This document shows positions 42,647 through 52,234 of a DNA stretch of 64,000 nucleotides, piece by piece. Below the pieces are notes generated by a model. The model worked only from the letters and a program-made list of their open reading frames with translations, ran no database searches and was not told the origin of the DNA. The stretch's first letter is position 1, and each line of letters starts with the position of its first letter. The DNA comes from Paraburkholderia sp. SOS3 (GTDB lineage: Bacteria > Pseudomonadota > Gammaproteobacteria > Burkholderiales > Burkholderiaceae): assembly GCF_001922345.1 (NCBI RefSeq), contig NZ_CP018811.1, positions 124,001 through 188,000 on the forward strand, read 5' to 3'. Position numbers and translations under genes: made by a program.

Positions 42647-44125
42647 TTGAGCACGCTGATCGTTCTACTGCCGCCGCGTGATCCGGCGGTGCCGTCGCAG
42701 GAATGGCAACTGCCGGACATGCCGTTTCTGCTCATCGACAAGTCGGGCCGCACGATGCGCGCCGGCGACGCTTCGCTTGCGCTTTTGCCGCGCGCGTCGT
42801 CGACGGTGCTGATGGTCGCCGCGCGAGACCTGCTGATGATGCCGGCCGCCGTGCCCGCGCTGAAAGGTCCGCGACTGCGCCAGGCGCTGCCGAACGTCGT
42901 CGAGGATCAGCTGATCCAGGATCCGCAGACCTGCCATATCGCGATCGATGCGCAGCCGCTTGCCGATGGGCGGCGTCTGCTGGCGATCGTCGATCGCGGG
43001 TGGTTCCGCTTTATTCACGAGGCGTTTGTCGGCGCCGGACACCGCAATCTGCGCGCGGTGCCCGTGACGGCGTGCTTGCCGCGGCCGCTGTCGGCCGTGG
43101 CGGCCGACGATGCGCTTGCCGAGGCGATGTCGGATGCGCATGCCGAAGCGAGCGTGGCGGCTGCAGCGCCCGCTTCCGAAGCTGGTTCGAGTACCGCCTC
43201 TGGCGCTTCCGCTGCCGCCGGCGGCACCGACCCAACGGCCGATGCGACCGCCCCGTCGCGCGAACCGATCGTTGCCGCATTGCTGGGCGAAGCCATCCAG
43301 TCCTCGCCCGCTGTGCTGCTCGGCGACGTGCCGCAGGACGCGCCGGCGCCGCGCGTCGAGCTCGCGATCGCGCGCGGGCGCATCGGCGAAGGCTTTGCAG
43401 TGCCTGCGGACGCGGTCGGCGCGACGCTCGCCGCACTGGCCGGCGACACGCCGCTCACGCTGTATGCACTGACCGGCGTGCCCGGCAGCGAGCCGCATGG
43501 GATGTCGACTTCGGCAATCGACGCGCCGATGCAGCGCGCTATCGATAGCGTTGCGCATCGGACGACTGCGCATCCGCTGACGTTCGAGACGCTCGCGCAG
43601 CGCGCGCTCGAATGCCGCTTCGATCTATGCCAGTTCGAATTCACGTCGCAGCCGTGGCGTCTGGACCGCGCGACGCTGCGCCGCATGCGCGCGCCGATCG
43701 CGCTCGTCGCCGCTGCTGCGCTGGTCGCGATCATCGGTGCCAACGTGCAGTGGCTGGTCCTCGCGCGACAGCGCGATGCGATCAACGCGCAGATGACCGA
43801 GGCGCTGCTCAACGCGTTCCCGAAGACGACCGTGGTACTCGACGCGCCGGGCCAGATGACGCGGCAATTGCAGCAGTTGCGCGTCGCGGCCGGCGAATTG
43901 TCGCCGGAAGACTTCCTGTCGCTCGCGGACGGGCTCGCCCGCTCGCTCGGACCGTTGCCGGTCAACGGACTTGCCGCGCTCGATTATCAGAACCACCGCC
44001 TCGACGTGACGTTCAAGCCTCAGGTGAAGGTCGATGCCGACTTCGCTCAGCGCCTTGCGCGCAACGGGCTGAACGGCGCAATCGATAGCAATACGGGCAA
44101 GTGGACCATCAGGAGCGGACAATGA
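42647..44125 (+). CDS. gspL: Type II secretion system protein GspL
   Basis: 492-aa bitopic inner-membrane protein linking the GspE ATPase to GspM. TTG start at 42647 with AAAGAGAG upstream. Actin-like cytoplasmic domain (LRQALPNVVEDQLIQDPQTC near residue 78), one membrane segment near residue 350 (ALVAAAALVAIIGANVQWLV) and a ferredoxin-like periplasmic domain. An Ala/Ser-rich insert (about residues 160-210, ASSTASGASAAAGGT-like) interrupts the cytoplasmic part. Confidence 0.93.
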   Translation: MSTLIVLLPPRDPAVPSQEWQLPDMPFLLIDKSGRTMRAGDASLALLPRASSTVLMVAARDLLMMPAAVPALKGPRLRQALPNVVEDQLIQDPQTCHIAIDAQPLADGRRLLAIVDRGWFRFIHEAFVGAGHRNLRAVPVTACLPRPLSAVAADDALAEAMSDAHAEASVAAAAPASEAGSSTASGASAAAGGTDPTADATAPSREPIVAALLGEAIQSSPAVLLGDVPQDAPAPRVELAIARGRIGEGFAVPADAVGATLAALAGDTPLTLYALTGVPGSEPHGMSTSAIDAPMQRAIDSVAHRTTAHPLTFETLAQRALECRFDLCQFEFTSQPWRLDRATLRRMRAPIALVAAAALVAIIGANVQWLVLARQRDAINAQMTEALLNAFPKTTVVLDAPGQMTRQLQQLRVAAGELSPEDFLSLADGLARSLGPLPVNGLAALDYQNHRLDVTFKPQVKVDADFAQRLARNGLNGAIDSNTGKWTIRSGQ

Positions 44126-44625
44126 AAGAACAACTGCTCGAGGCATGGGCCGGCTTCTGGGGCGCGCGCAACGCGCGCGAAAAGGCGCTGCTGACGTGGG
44201 GCTCGGTGGTGCTGGCTATCGTCGTTGCGTGGTCGGTGTTGTGGTCGCCCGCGCAGGACGGCCGCTCGCGGCTGCTCGAATCGCTGCCGGGCTTGCAGCG
44301 GCAGCTCGCGCAAATGACGGCTCAGGCAAACGAGGCGCGCGCGCTGGCCGGAAGCGTGCAAGGCGTCGCGCCGACCGGCGGCGCGCTCAAGGACGCGCTG
44401 ACCACGTCGCTTTCCGACCACGGACTGAACGCGACGCAGGTGCAGGTGATCGGCAATGCGGTGCAGATCCAGCTGAAGAACGCGTCGTTTCCCGCGTGGA
44501 CCGCGTGGCTCGACGACGTGCGCCGCCAGTTCAAGGTGCAGGTGTCCGAGGCGCATGTCACCGCGCTGAAGGAAGATGGCCAGGTCGATCTGACCGCGTC
44601 GCTGCAGCCGGCGACGATCAAGTGA
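44122..44625 (+). CDS. gspM: Type II secretion system protein GspM
   Basis: 167-aa bitopic protein partnering GspL. ATG 44122 overlaps the gspL stop (ATGA); an in-frame GTG at 44101 inside gspL was rejected. N-terminal WGARNAREKALLTWG, one membrane segment (VVLAIVVAWSVLW) and the periplasmic domain ending WLDDVRRQFKVQVSEAHVTA. Confidence 0.93.
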   Translation: MKEQLLEAWAGFWGARNAREKALLTWGSVVLAIVVAWSVLWSPAQDGRSRLLESLPGLQRQLAQMTAQANEARALAGSVQGVAPTGGALKDALTTSLSDHGLNATQVQVIGNAVQIQLKNASFPAWTAWLDDVRRQFKVQVSEAHVTALKEDGQVDLTASLQPATIK

Positions 44626-44644
44626 TCCGGCTCGGATAGGACCT

Positions 44645-45427
44645 GTGAAGAATCTCTGGATGCGCCGCATGGGCGCCGCGTTGCCGTGGGTCATCGTCGC
44701 GTTGCTGTCGTGCGGCGCGGTGCTGCTCGTCACGCTGCCGGCCGCATGGATCACGCCGCAATTCGCGAAGGCGACGCATGGGCACGTGAACCTTATCGAG
44801 CCCGACGGATCGCTGTGGCAAGGCTCCGCGGTGCTGATGCTCGCCGCCGGTCCCGATGGCGGCGGTGCGACGCTGCTGCCCGGGCGTATCGAATGGCGCA
44901 CGTCGTTCTGGCCGCTGTTCACGGGCCGCGTGCGGATGCGGATGCGGCAAACCGATGCGATGCCCGACGCGATTCAGGTCGACGTGTCGCGCCTCGGCGC
45001 AACGATGACGGCGGGCGCGATTCAGGTGCCCGCGTCGCTGCTCGCGGGGCTCGGTGCGCCGTTCAATACGCTGAACCTGCAAGGCGACGTGCGGCTTTCG
45101 TGGACCGACTGGCGCAGCTTCGGACACGACGCGTTCGGGCAGCTTTCGGTGCTGCTCAACGAAATGAGTTCGAGCGTGTCGCGCGTGAAGCCGCTCGGCT
45201 CGTATCGCGTCGTGATTCAGGCCCAGGGCGCGACCGCGAGCGTCGATCTGTCGACGATAAAGGGGCCGTTGCTCCTGAATGGGCGTGGATCGTTCGGTGG
45301 ACGTGCGACGTCGTTTCAGGGCACCGCGAGCGCGACGCCGGATCAGCTCGACAATCTCGCGGGGCTGCTGAACCTGATCGGCCCGCCGGTCGGGAAAGGG
45401 ACGGTTTCGCTCGATTTCGCACATTGA
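44645..45427 (+). CDS. gspN: Type II secretion system protein GspN
   Basis: 260-aa protein, last of the gsp run. GTG start 44645 with AGGACCT upstream. N-terminal membrane anchor (MGAALPWVIVALLSCGAVLL), then the family blocks LIEPDGSLWQGSAVLML near residue 50 and RIEWRTSFWPLF. GspN is dispensable in several systems. Convergent with the efflux gene; no clear terminator was found in the 132-bp gap. Confidence 0.92.
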   Translation: MKNLWMRRMGAALPWVIVALLSCGAVLLVTLPAAWITPQFAKATHGHVNLIEPDGSLWQGSAVLMLAAGPDGGGATLLPGRIEWRTSFWPLFTGRVRMRMRQTDAMPDAIQVDVSRLGATMTAGAIQVPASLLAGLGAPFNTLNLQGDVRLSWTDWRSFGHDAFGQLSVLLNEMSSSVSRVKPLGSYRVVIQAQGATASVDLSTIKGPLLLNGRGSFGGRATSFQGTASATPDQLDNLAGLLNLIGPPVGKGTVSLDFAH

Positions 45428-45559
45428 CGCAGCCATAGGGGCGGCTGGTTGATCGTGCGGCCGAGGCGTTGTGCCCGAACGGACGAACGCGATTGACCGG
45501 CGCTTCGCGGCGCCCGGCACGGCCACCATTTCATCGCGGTGCCCGAGACTTCCGCTCTG

Positions 45560-47164
45560 TTAGTCGTTGCGCACTTCGGCGGCAGCAGCGCCCTTCTGCG
45601 CGACCGGCGCTGAACCGGCCGCGGCCTGCGGGGCCGATGCGCCGGAGTCTTGCACGGGTGCCGGTGCGGCTATCCCGCCATCTTCGCGATTCATCTGCGC
45701 GACATCCCAGCCGCCGCCGAGCGCCTTCACGAGTCCGGCCGACGACACCATCCGCTGACCCGCGATGCTCGCGAGCTTTTGCTCCGCGGTAAATGCGGTG
45801 GTTTGCGCGGTCAGCACGTTCAGATAGTCGACGGTGCCGGCCTTGTACTCGTTCGTGACGATCGCAAGCGCCTGCTGCGCCGACTGCACGGCCTGCTGCT
45901 GCACGACGATTTCCCTGCCGAGAATGCGCAGCGACGCGAGGTTGTCCTCGACGTCCTGGAATGCGGTGAGCACCGTCTGCCGATAGGTGGCCACGCTTTG
46001 GTCGTACGCCGCGCGCGCCGCGTCGGTCTGCGCGCCGCGCAGGCCGAAGTCGAATAACGTCGCGGCGAGTTGCGGGCCCACGGTCCAGAAGCGCGACGGT
46101 GCCGTGAGCAACTGCGAGAACACCGAACTTTCGAAGCCGCCGGTCGCGGAAAACGTGAGCGTCGGGAAATAGGCGGAGATTGCGATGCCGATCTGCTCGT
46201 TCGCGGCAGCGGCTTTGCGCTCGGCCGACGCGATGTCGGGCCGCCGCTCGAGCAGCGCTGACGGCAGCTGCGCGGGGACGTCGGGCGGCGTCGCATCGAG
46301 CGGCGCCGGCGGCAACGAAAACGTCGATGCAGGCTCGCCGATCAGCACGGCAATGGCGTGCTCGTTCTGCGCGCGCGCGACGCCGTTGTCGATCGCCGCG
46401 GCCTGCGCGGACTGCAGTTGCGTCTGCGCCTGGATCACGTCCGAACGTGCGGCGACGCCCTGCGCATAGCGGTTTTGCGTCAATTGCAGCGACTTTTCGA
46501 ATGACACGACGGTGTCGTCGAGCAGTTTTTGCTGCGAGTCGAGCGAGCGCAGCGTGAAGTAGGTTTGCGCGAGCGTGCCCTGCGCGGACAGACGCGCGTT
46601 TGCGAGATCGGCCGCGGCGCCCTGCTGGCCGGCTCGCTGCGCCGCGACGGTACGGCTCACCTGACCCCACAGATCCGGCTCCCACGTCGCATCGGCGGAC
46701 AGGCGGAAGCTATTGGTGATCGAGCCCGACGACCCGACCGAGCCCGTGCCGGTGACGAAACCGCCGCTGCGCGACGGCGATTGTTGCCGCTCGCCGCTGC
46801 CGTTCAGCGTGACCACGGGGAAATAGGCCGAGCGCGCTTCCGCGACGAGCGCGCGCGCCTGGCGGTAAGCGGCGGCGAATTGCGCGATCGACTGGTTCGA
46901 TGCGTTGAGCTTGTCCTCGAGCGCGTTGAGCTGCGGATCGTTGTAGATGGTCCACCACGGGCCGCGATCGTGCTGATCGTTTGGCTGCGCAACCTTCCAG
47001 CCTTCCGCGGCTTCCTTGTAGGACGCCGGAATCTCGGTCGTCGGCCGCTTGTAGTCGGGGCCGACCGCGCAGCCGGCCAGCATCGCGGCGAGCGCCGCGG
47101 CGACGACGATCGTCATCGCGCGGGGCGCGGCGGCGCTAAGGCGCGTCGTGAAATCGGACTGCAT
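45560..47164 (-). CDS. RND-type outer-membrane efflux lipoprotein (OprM/NodT family)
   Basis: 534-aa outer-membrane channel lipoprotein. ATG 47164 follows AAGGAATTC. Lipobox LAAMLAGCAVGPDYKRP near residue 30, then two OEP repeats (NQSIAQFAAAYRQARALVAE near residue 100; SAERKAAAANEQIGIAISAY near residue 310; AVATYRQTVLTAFQDVEDNL-like block near 400). The C-terminus adds an Ala-rich stretch (GASAPQAAAGSAPVAQKGAA). No RND pump or membrane-fusion gene is adjacent, so it is either an orphan or serves pumps encoded elsewhere. Confidence 0.92.
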   Translation of the reverse strand: MQSDFTTRLSAAAPRAMTIVVAAALAAMLAGCAVGPDYKRPTTEIPASYKEAAEGWKVAQPNDQHDRGPWWTIYNDPQLNALEDKLNASNQSIAQFAAAYRQARALVAEARSAYFPVVTLNGSGERQQSPSRSGGFVTGTGSVGSSGSITNSFRLSADATWEPDLWGQVSRTVAAQRAGQQGAAADLANARLSAQGTLAQTYFTLRSLDSQQKLLDDTVVSFEKSLQLTQNRYAQGVAARSDVIQAQTQLQSAQAAAIDNGVARAQNEHAIAVLIGEPASTFSLPPAPLDATPPDVPAQLPSALLERRPDIASAERKAAAANEQIGIAISAYFPTLTFSATGGFESSVFSQLLTAPSRFWTVGPQLAATLFDFGLRGAQTDAARAAYDQSVATYRQTVLTAFQDVEDNLASLRILGREIVVQQQAVQSAQQALAIVTNEYKAGTVDYLNVLTAQTTAFTAEQKLASIAGQRMVSSAGLVKALGGGWDVAQMNREDGGIAAPAPVQDSGASAPQAAAGSAPVAQKGAAAAEVRND

Positions 47165-47650
47165 GCAAATGAATTCCTTGATTCCTGTCGATTCGGCCCG
47201 CGAACGACGCAGAACGGCAGGCGGGCTGCGAGTGGTCTGGTGCCTGATGACGACAATCGGAAGTGAACGGAGCCGCGGCATGAACTGGCCGCGAGGCGCG
47301 ACCGCTAGCTTACTGCGCCTCGCCCGGAGACAGAAGAGTAATGCCGTGTGCCTTGCAGATGTGTTACGGAGGGTGTTCGCAAGGTTACGTGTCGTTACTG
47401 CGCCAAACGCGGTTCATGCGGCGCGGGCGAGCCAGGACGAGCGGCGGGTTGTCGAGCGCTGCGTCTCGCGCGCAGGCCGCGCGGCGCGGCATTGCGCGTC
47501 GTTTGCCCAGATGTGCGAGGGTGTGGCGGAAATGGCCGCTCGACAGATAGGACCGCGCGGCGCGGCCAGTTCAACGGTGAACTGGCGCTGAACCATGGGT
47601 TTCGCCGTGAACGCAATGGCGATGCGCTTGCGTTGCCGACGATGGCGACA
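47165..47650. other. Gap between efflux gene and small membrane gene, nothing recognised
   Basis: 485 bp of GC-rich sequence upstream of the efflux gene. Reading frames are Arg-rich shadows without ribosome sites. No hairpin with a T-run and no clear promoter were seen. Confidence 0.5.
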
Positions 47651-48025
47651 TCAGGCGCGAAGGTCGGCCGAGCCCTGACGGGCCTGTTTGCCGGCGGCCG
47701 CGCGGCATGCCGGCGCATCGGAACGCGCCTGGCAGACGGCTGCGCCCGGCGCGATGCCTTTCGTGGCGGACGGCGCTTTCGCTTTTATCGATGCCGTCGC
47801 GAGAAGCGCCACCGGCTTGTTTATTGACGCAGGTTTCACAGCACGCCGCGCACGCCGATGATCGATCCACGCGAGAAAAAGCACCCCAAGCGATCCACCC
47901 GGCAACACGAAGACGACCGCATAGAGCGCGAATTTCCACCAGCGATACGGCTTCTGAAAATTGAGCAGCGCGGAATCGATCAGGGAGCGGCTCAAGCCGC
48001 CAAGGGTGTTTTTCAGGTACAGCAT
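47651..48025 (-). CDS. Small single-span membrane protein, function unknown
   Basis: 124-aa protein from ATG 48025 (AGAGGAA upstream). The N-terminal half is well formed: MLYLKNTLGGLSRSLIDSAL, then a membrane segment FALYAVVFVLPGGSLGVLFL at residues 31-50 followed by AWIDHRRARR on the positive side. The C-terminal half is Ala/Lys-rich and low in complexity. I do not recognise a characterised family. The promoter at 48123-48151 fits this start; an upstream in-frame start at 48154 would fall upstream of the predicted transcript start. Confidence 0.7.
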   Translation of the reverse strand: MLYLKNTLGGLSRSLIDSALLNFQKPYRWWKFALYAVVFVLPGGSLGVLFLAWIDHRRARRAVKPASINKPVALLATASIKAKAPSATKGIAPGAAVCQARSDAPACRAAAGKQARQGSADLRA

Positions 48026-48122
48026 CGCGGGATTCCTCTGCGGCCGGCGCGGGCGGGCTCGCTTTGAAGCGGTCAGAACATGGTCTCGAATGGCGCAGAT
48101 CGCGCGTAACTCGTTGACTGAC

Positions 48123-48151
48123 ATAATATTGACTATGCAATTAAGTTTCAA
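48123..48151 (-). promoter_or_regulatory. Sigma-70-type promoter of the small membrane protein gene
   Basis: On the minus strand TTGAAA, exactly 17 bp, TATTAT. The AT-rich setting stands out from the surrounding DNA. Transcription would begin about 90 nt upstream of the ATG at 48025. Confidence 0.75.
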
Positions 48152-48257
48152 CATAGTTCTCGCGAAACCCTTGATCGAGTGTTGTTTTTCTGGCGGGCGC
48201 GCTGGAGCGTTGCTGTTCGTCCGATGGGCGGAGCGGGTGGCAGCACACCAGCTTTAT

Positions 48258-48284
48258 ATGCATCCGTAATATGCAAGGATGCAT
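48258..48284. repeat. Perfect 8-bp inverted repeat, possible operator
   Basis: ATGCATCC and GGATGCAT separated by 11 bp, with a partial third ATGC between. It has no T-run, so an operator is likelier than a terminator. It lies 107 bp upstream of the promoter at 48123-48151. Confidence 0.45.
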
Positions 48285-48565
48285 CGGATTTTTGCGCCGG
48301 ATACAATGAATTACGCGGAAAAGTGAGCGCTTGCTAACAGGAGGATTGCCGAGAGTTCTGCGGGCGCGATTCGACTGCAGCCGGGTAGCGCGCATTCAGA
48401 GCCCGACGCGCGTCGGGCACAGCAGCGAAGTCGGTGGCGAAACGGAGATCGTCCCAGAAGATGGCCGCTCCTTTAGTTGCCTAGGCATGAATGCTATCGC
48501 GGGTATTTGCGCGTCCTATCGATGGACGCCGGTAGCCGGGGGGGCGCTCGCGACCCGTACGGACG

Positions 48566-48597
48566 AAAAAAAACGGCACCGGCCAGAAGCCGATGCC
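48566..48597 (-). terminator. Intrinsic terminator of the OmpA-like lipoprotein gene
   Basis: Minus-strand 9-bp stem (GGCATCGGC / GCCGGTGCC, one wobble pair, 5-nt loop) followed by eight T, 72 nt past the stop at 48670. Confidence 0.87.
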
Positions 48598-48669
48598 GCC
48601 GCGCAATACGGGTCCGGGGAACGACGGCCCGTGTTTTCTGGCGGAAAAGAAATCGCGAAGTGGTTTGCC

Positions 48670-49374
48670 TTACTGGCCGTCGACCTGAATCTCGACGCGG
48701 CGATTCTTCGCGCGGCCCGCAGCCGTCGCATTCGTATCGACCGGCGATGCGCTGCCGTAACCGTTCACGCTGTACTGCGCGGCGCGCAAGCCGTGCGAAC
48801 CGAGATACGCCTGGACCGAGCGCGCCCGTGCGGCGGAGAGCCGCTCGTTCAGCGCGGCAGAACCGGTCGAATCGGTGTAGCCGGCGATCGTCAGCAGCTG
48901 GATATCGACGCCGCGATTGGCCGCGATGAATTCGTCGAGGTTTGCCTTGGCGGCGGGCGTCAGCGTCGCGCTGTTGGTGGCGAAATTCGCGTCGCCTTGC
49001 AGCGTCACCTTGCGCGCCGGCGCGGGTGCCGGCGCCGGCTGCGGAGCCGGTGGCGGCGCCGGTTGCGCAGCGGGCTGTTGCACGACCGGCGTCGCGCAGG
49101 TGAAGAGGATTTCACGCGGATCGTTTTCGGGCTTGTAGCCGGAGATCGCACGATCGGTGGCGGATACGCGCAACGCCTGCTTGTCGCCGCAAACCTTGCG
49201 CACCTGCTCCATACAGCTTTCGGTGGACTCGGCGAGGCCCAGACACTGCACGCGATGCGCCTGTGTACCGTTGGCCAACGTGATCACGTCGTTGTTATAG
49301 GTAAGACCGGATGAAGTGGTGCAACCAGCCGCGAGTGCGACGCATGCGGCCGCGAAGAAGAGTCGGAGATACAT
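48670..49374 (-). CDS. OmpA-family peptidoglycan-associated lipoprotein
   Basis: 234-aa lipoprotein. Signal and lipobox MYLRLFFAAACVALAAGC, Cys18. Residues 19-100 form a Cys-containing domain of unknown type (QCLGLAESTESCMEQVRKVC), then a Pro/Ala linker (APPPAPQPAPAPAPA) and an OmpA C-like domain with LLTIAGYTDSTGSAALNERL and SAARARSVQAYLGSHG, ending NRRVEIQVDGQ. It should tether the outer membrane to peptidoglycan. Single-gene unit with its own terminator. Confidence 0.92.
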   Translation of the reverse strand: MYLRLFFAAACVALAAGCTTSSGLTYNNDVITLANGTQAHRVQCLGLAESTESCMEQVRKVCGDKQALRVSATDRAISGYKPENDPREILFTCATPVVQQPAAQPAPPPAPQPAPAPAPARKVTLQGDANFATNSATLTPAAKANLDEFIAANRGVDIQLLTIAGYTDSTGSAALNERLSAARARSVQAYLGSHGLRAAQYSVNGYGSASPVDTNATAAGRAKNRRVEIQVDGQ

Positions 49375-49485
49375 GGGAGCTTCTCGATGGAATTGAGGGT
49401 GACCGAACGATAAATTCGGTCATCTTCAAGTCCAATCGGAGAAGTCTTAAAGCATCCCTATAAAGCCGCGCAATGAGCTTGCCGT

Positions 49486-49971
49486 CTACTGCGAGATCGG
49501 CTCGCCAGTCGGTGATGGCATCGTTTGTCCCGGTATCGCGTCGGTAGGATGCTTGGGCGGCGGCGCGACGTTAGCACTCGCGTTTGCGTTGCCGCCTCGC
49601 ACGAATTGCTTGAAGTCCGCACCGGCTTCCCACGGATTTGGCTTGCACCCGAGCGAGCTGTCGCAATGCGCGGCGAAGCCGATCGTCGATGTGCCGTCGC
49701 TGTTCGGCGTCTTCGTGATCTGATAAGCGAGGTCGCGCTTGCCTCCGTCCGGCCCCGCGGTCTGGATCAGCGAATCGGTGGCGGTCGTCACGTCGTAGCG
49801 CGAATGATCGCTGACCCAGGTGCGCGCACGTTGCCACCATGTGTCGCATTCGGCTTTCGTCGAGCACGTGAGCGGCGCGGTGGCGATCTGCATTACGTCG
49901 GGGTTCACCTGCCCGCGCGTCGAGCATCCGGCGGCGAGCACGCACAACACGGCCAATAGACCTTTTTTCAT
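49486..49971 (-). CDS. Putative lipoprotein, function unknown
   Basis: 161-aa protein. ATG 49971 follows AAGGATG; a longer upstream frame was rejected. MKKGLLAVLCVLAAGCSTRG is a lipoprotein signal with Cys16. The mature part has a paired Cys (LTCSTKAECDTWWQRARTWV) and a second pair (AAHCDSSLGCKPNPW), so two disulfides are likely, and a Pro-rich C-terminus. I recall similar unnamed lipoproteins in Burkholderia but no function. Confidence 0.82.
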   Translation of the reverse strand: MKKGLLAVLCVLAAGCSTRGQVNPDVMQIATAPLTCSTKAECDTWWQRARTWVSDHSRYDVTTATDSLIQTAGPDGGKRDLAYQITKTPNSDGTSTIGFAAHCDSSLGCKPNPWEAGADFKQFVRGGNANASANVAPPPKHPTDAIPGQTMPSPTGEPISQ

Positions 49972-50260
49972 CGCATCCTTCCTCCCTGAACGATGCACGT
50001 CCGCCGCACGTGTTTCATGCGCGCGCGGCGGGTCCGGTCTGCAATTCTGCAATACAGGTTGGACCTGGGTGCGACGAGCGTGTTTCATGCGTTTGAATAC
50101 GGTGGGCGATCCGCTTCGTTGCTTCAGTTCGTTGCTTCAGTTCGATGCATTTGCCGCGGCAACGGAATTCTTGCTGATCAGCGCCCGCATGCGAGGCTTG
50201 ACGGGTAGACGTTGCCTCGCAAAGCGCGTGCGCAATCCCTATTATTTCCGTGCGCCGACG

Positions 50261-51874
50261 TCACACGCTGAAACGGTTCAACGTGTATGCGCGATATGCG
50301 GCGACGAACGCATCAAATGTGCCCACCTCTTCGCGCTCGAGTTTTTCTTGTGCCGCGAGCGATTCCACGGCGAGCGTCTCGAACTCTTTTATCGATGCGG
50401 CGTCGAGCGGCCGCGCGCTGAAGTATGCCGCATGCGCTTCGCTTTGCTCGAGTCCGAAGGCGAGGAAACTCTGCTGCTTGTCGCGCATGGTTTGCAGTAC
50501 ACGCGCGGAAGGCGTCAACGACGGGTCCGCGAGCTTCGCACGCTGCGCGGCGACCGCGCGCGCATGATTGTCGCCCCCCTGAACCGCATCGAGCGTGGTC
50601 GCCGCCACAGCGATGCGGTCGAGCAAGGCGTTTGCCCACTCTGTCATTGCAACCGGCTGACCATCGCGCATCAATTCGAGTCCGGGCTTGCGCCCTTCTG
50701 TCGTCACGAGGCAGAAGTTGCGGTTCGCTTCCGTATAAGCGGGCGGCGGCAGCGGCGCGCTGTCTTCGAGCGCGCAAACGAGCAGATACGCATCGAGAAA
50801 ACGCGCGGCCTCGAGCGACAGCCCGGTCGGCTCGAACGGATCGATATCCATGCAACGGACTTCGACGTATTGCACGCCGCGGGCCGCGAGTGCATGCAGC
50901 GGACGCTCGCCCGAGTACGCGACGCGCTTCGGACGAATCGTCGAGTAGAACTCGTTCTCGATCTGCAGCACGTTCGTGTTGATCTGCACCCACTCGCCGT
51001 CGCGTTTCGTGCCGATCGCTTCGTACTGCGGATAAGGCTGGCTGACCGCCTCGGCGAGCGCATCGAGATAGCCGGACAATGTGTCGTAGTCCGCATGGAG
51101 CGCCGATTGCCCGGTGGTATTCGAGTACCCGAGGTCGCTCATTCGCAGGCTCGTGGCGTACGGGCGATAGAACGTGTCGGCGTCGAATGCTTCGAGCGTA
51201 TGCGGACGGTTGCGCAAAAAGCGCCTGTCGAGCGCCGGCGATGCGCCGAACAGATACATGAGCAGCCAGCTCGTGCGGCGGAAATTACGGATCAGCGCGA
51301 GATAGCGTTCGGACTGGAAATCGACCGCGGTCGCAGTGGACTGCTGGTCGACGTGCAGGAGCCGCCACACTTCTTCGTTCAGCGAATAGTTGTAATGGAT
51401 GCCGGCAATGCATTGCATCGTGCGGCCATAGCGTAAAGCGAGGCCCACGCGATACACGTACTTCAGTTTGCCGATATTCGACGTGCCGTAGCGCGCGATC
51501 GGAATGTCGTCGTCTTCGGGCAGGAGCCCCGGCATCGAGTTGTTCCACAGGATCTCGTTGCCGAGCTGCCCATAGACGAAGCGGTGCAGCGTGTCGAGTT
51601 GCTCGAGCGCGAGCGCGGCGTCGAGCTCGGCGGGCGTGATGAGCTCGAGCAGTGCTTCCGAATAGTCGGTGGTTAGCGACGGATGCGTGAGCGCGGAGCC
51701 GAGCGATCGAGGGTGCGGTGTCGTCGCGAGACGACTGTCGTGCGTGACACGCAGACTTTCTTTTTCGATGCCGCGCAGGCCCGTGGTCAGCGCGTCGCGC
51801 TGCGGGCCGGATGTGAGCACGGACAGACGGTGTAGCAGCGCGTCGGTCGTGCGCGAAGAATTCGTGTTTGGCAT
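50261..51874 (-). CDS. gshA: Glutamate-cysteine ligase (gamma-proteobacterial type, GshA)
   Basis: 537-aa enzyme for the first step of glutathione synthesis: ATP-dependent joining of Glu and Cys. Family blocks: TTGLRGIEKESLRVTHDSRL near residue 27, HPSLTTDYSEALLELITP near residue 64, WNNSMPGLLPEDDDIPIARY near residue 109, AGIHYNYSLNEEVWRLL near residue 158 and VQYVEVRCMDIDPFEPTGL near residue 335. Length is close to E. coli GshA (518). It is unrelated in family to the YbdK-type ligase at 24655. Confidence 0.95.
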   Translation of the reverse strand: MPNTNSSRTTDALLHRLSVLTSGPQRDALTTGLRGIEKESLRVTHDSRLATTPHPRSLGSALTHPSLTTDYSEALLELITPAELDAALALEQLDTLHRFVYGQLGNEILWNNSMPGLLPEDDDIPIARYGTSNIGKLKYVYRVGLALRYGRTMQCIAGIHYNYSLNEEVWRLLHVDQQSTATAVDFQSERYLALIRNFRRTSWLLMYLFGASPALDRRFLRNRPHTLEAFDADTFYRPYATSLRMSDLGYSNTTGQSALHADYDTLSGYLDALAEAVSQPYPQYEAIGTKRDGEWVQINTNVLQIENEFYSTIRPKRVAYSGERPLHALAARGVQYVEVRCMDIDPFEPTGLSLEAARFLDAYLLVCALEDSAPLPPPAYTEANRNFCLVTTEGRKPGLELMRDGQPVAMTEWANALLDRIAVAATTLDAVQGGDNHARAVAAQRAKLADPSLTPSARVLQTMRDKQQSFLAFGLEQSEAHAAYFSARPLDAASIKEFETLAVESLAAQEKLEREEVGTFDAFVAAYRAYTLNRFSV

Positions 51875-52234
51875 TGAATGATGTCGCCCGCTGCTAGTGG
51901 TGATACCCGGCTACCGCATGGACGATGCGGGTTGAACACGCGCGGCGTAATTTTCAGTAGCGGGCACTTTAACATCTCGCCACGACGGCTGCTTGACCTG
52001 CCTTTGCGCGCTTTCGAAGCGGCCTGGCGGGCGGTGCAGGTCCGCTCGGATAGCGCGTTCGCCGTGCGCCTGCAGCAGGCCTTGCATGGTTCGTCTACTG
52101 TACGCCGCGGGTTGGCGATTGACATGATGCGTAGGGGTTTATGCGGCCGTTCAAGCAACCGGTTGTGCATGTGATGGAGGACGCGCCTATGATCGATTTC
52201 GCGTTGCACCATCGCTCACGCAACCAACACGCCG
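51875..52234. other. Gap between gshA and alkA, nothing recognised
   Basis: 360 bp upstream of gshA. A short palindrome CCGCAT/ATGCGG at about 51916-51932 is the only structure noted; it is followed by no T-run. No credible reading frame. Confidence 0.5.

Larger units (their letters stand above)
48026..48669. other. Intergenic region with promoter, palindrome and terminator
   Basis: Contains the minus-strand promoter at 48123-48151, an inverted repeat at 48258-48284 and the terminator of the OmpA-like gene at 48566-48597. No further gene was seen in it. Confidence 0.6.
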
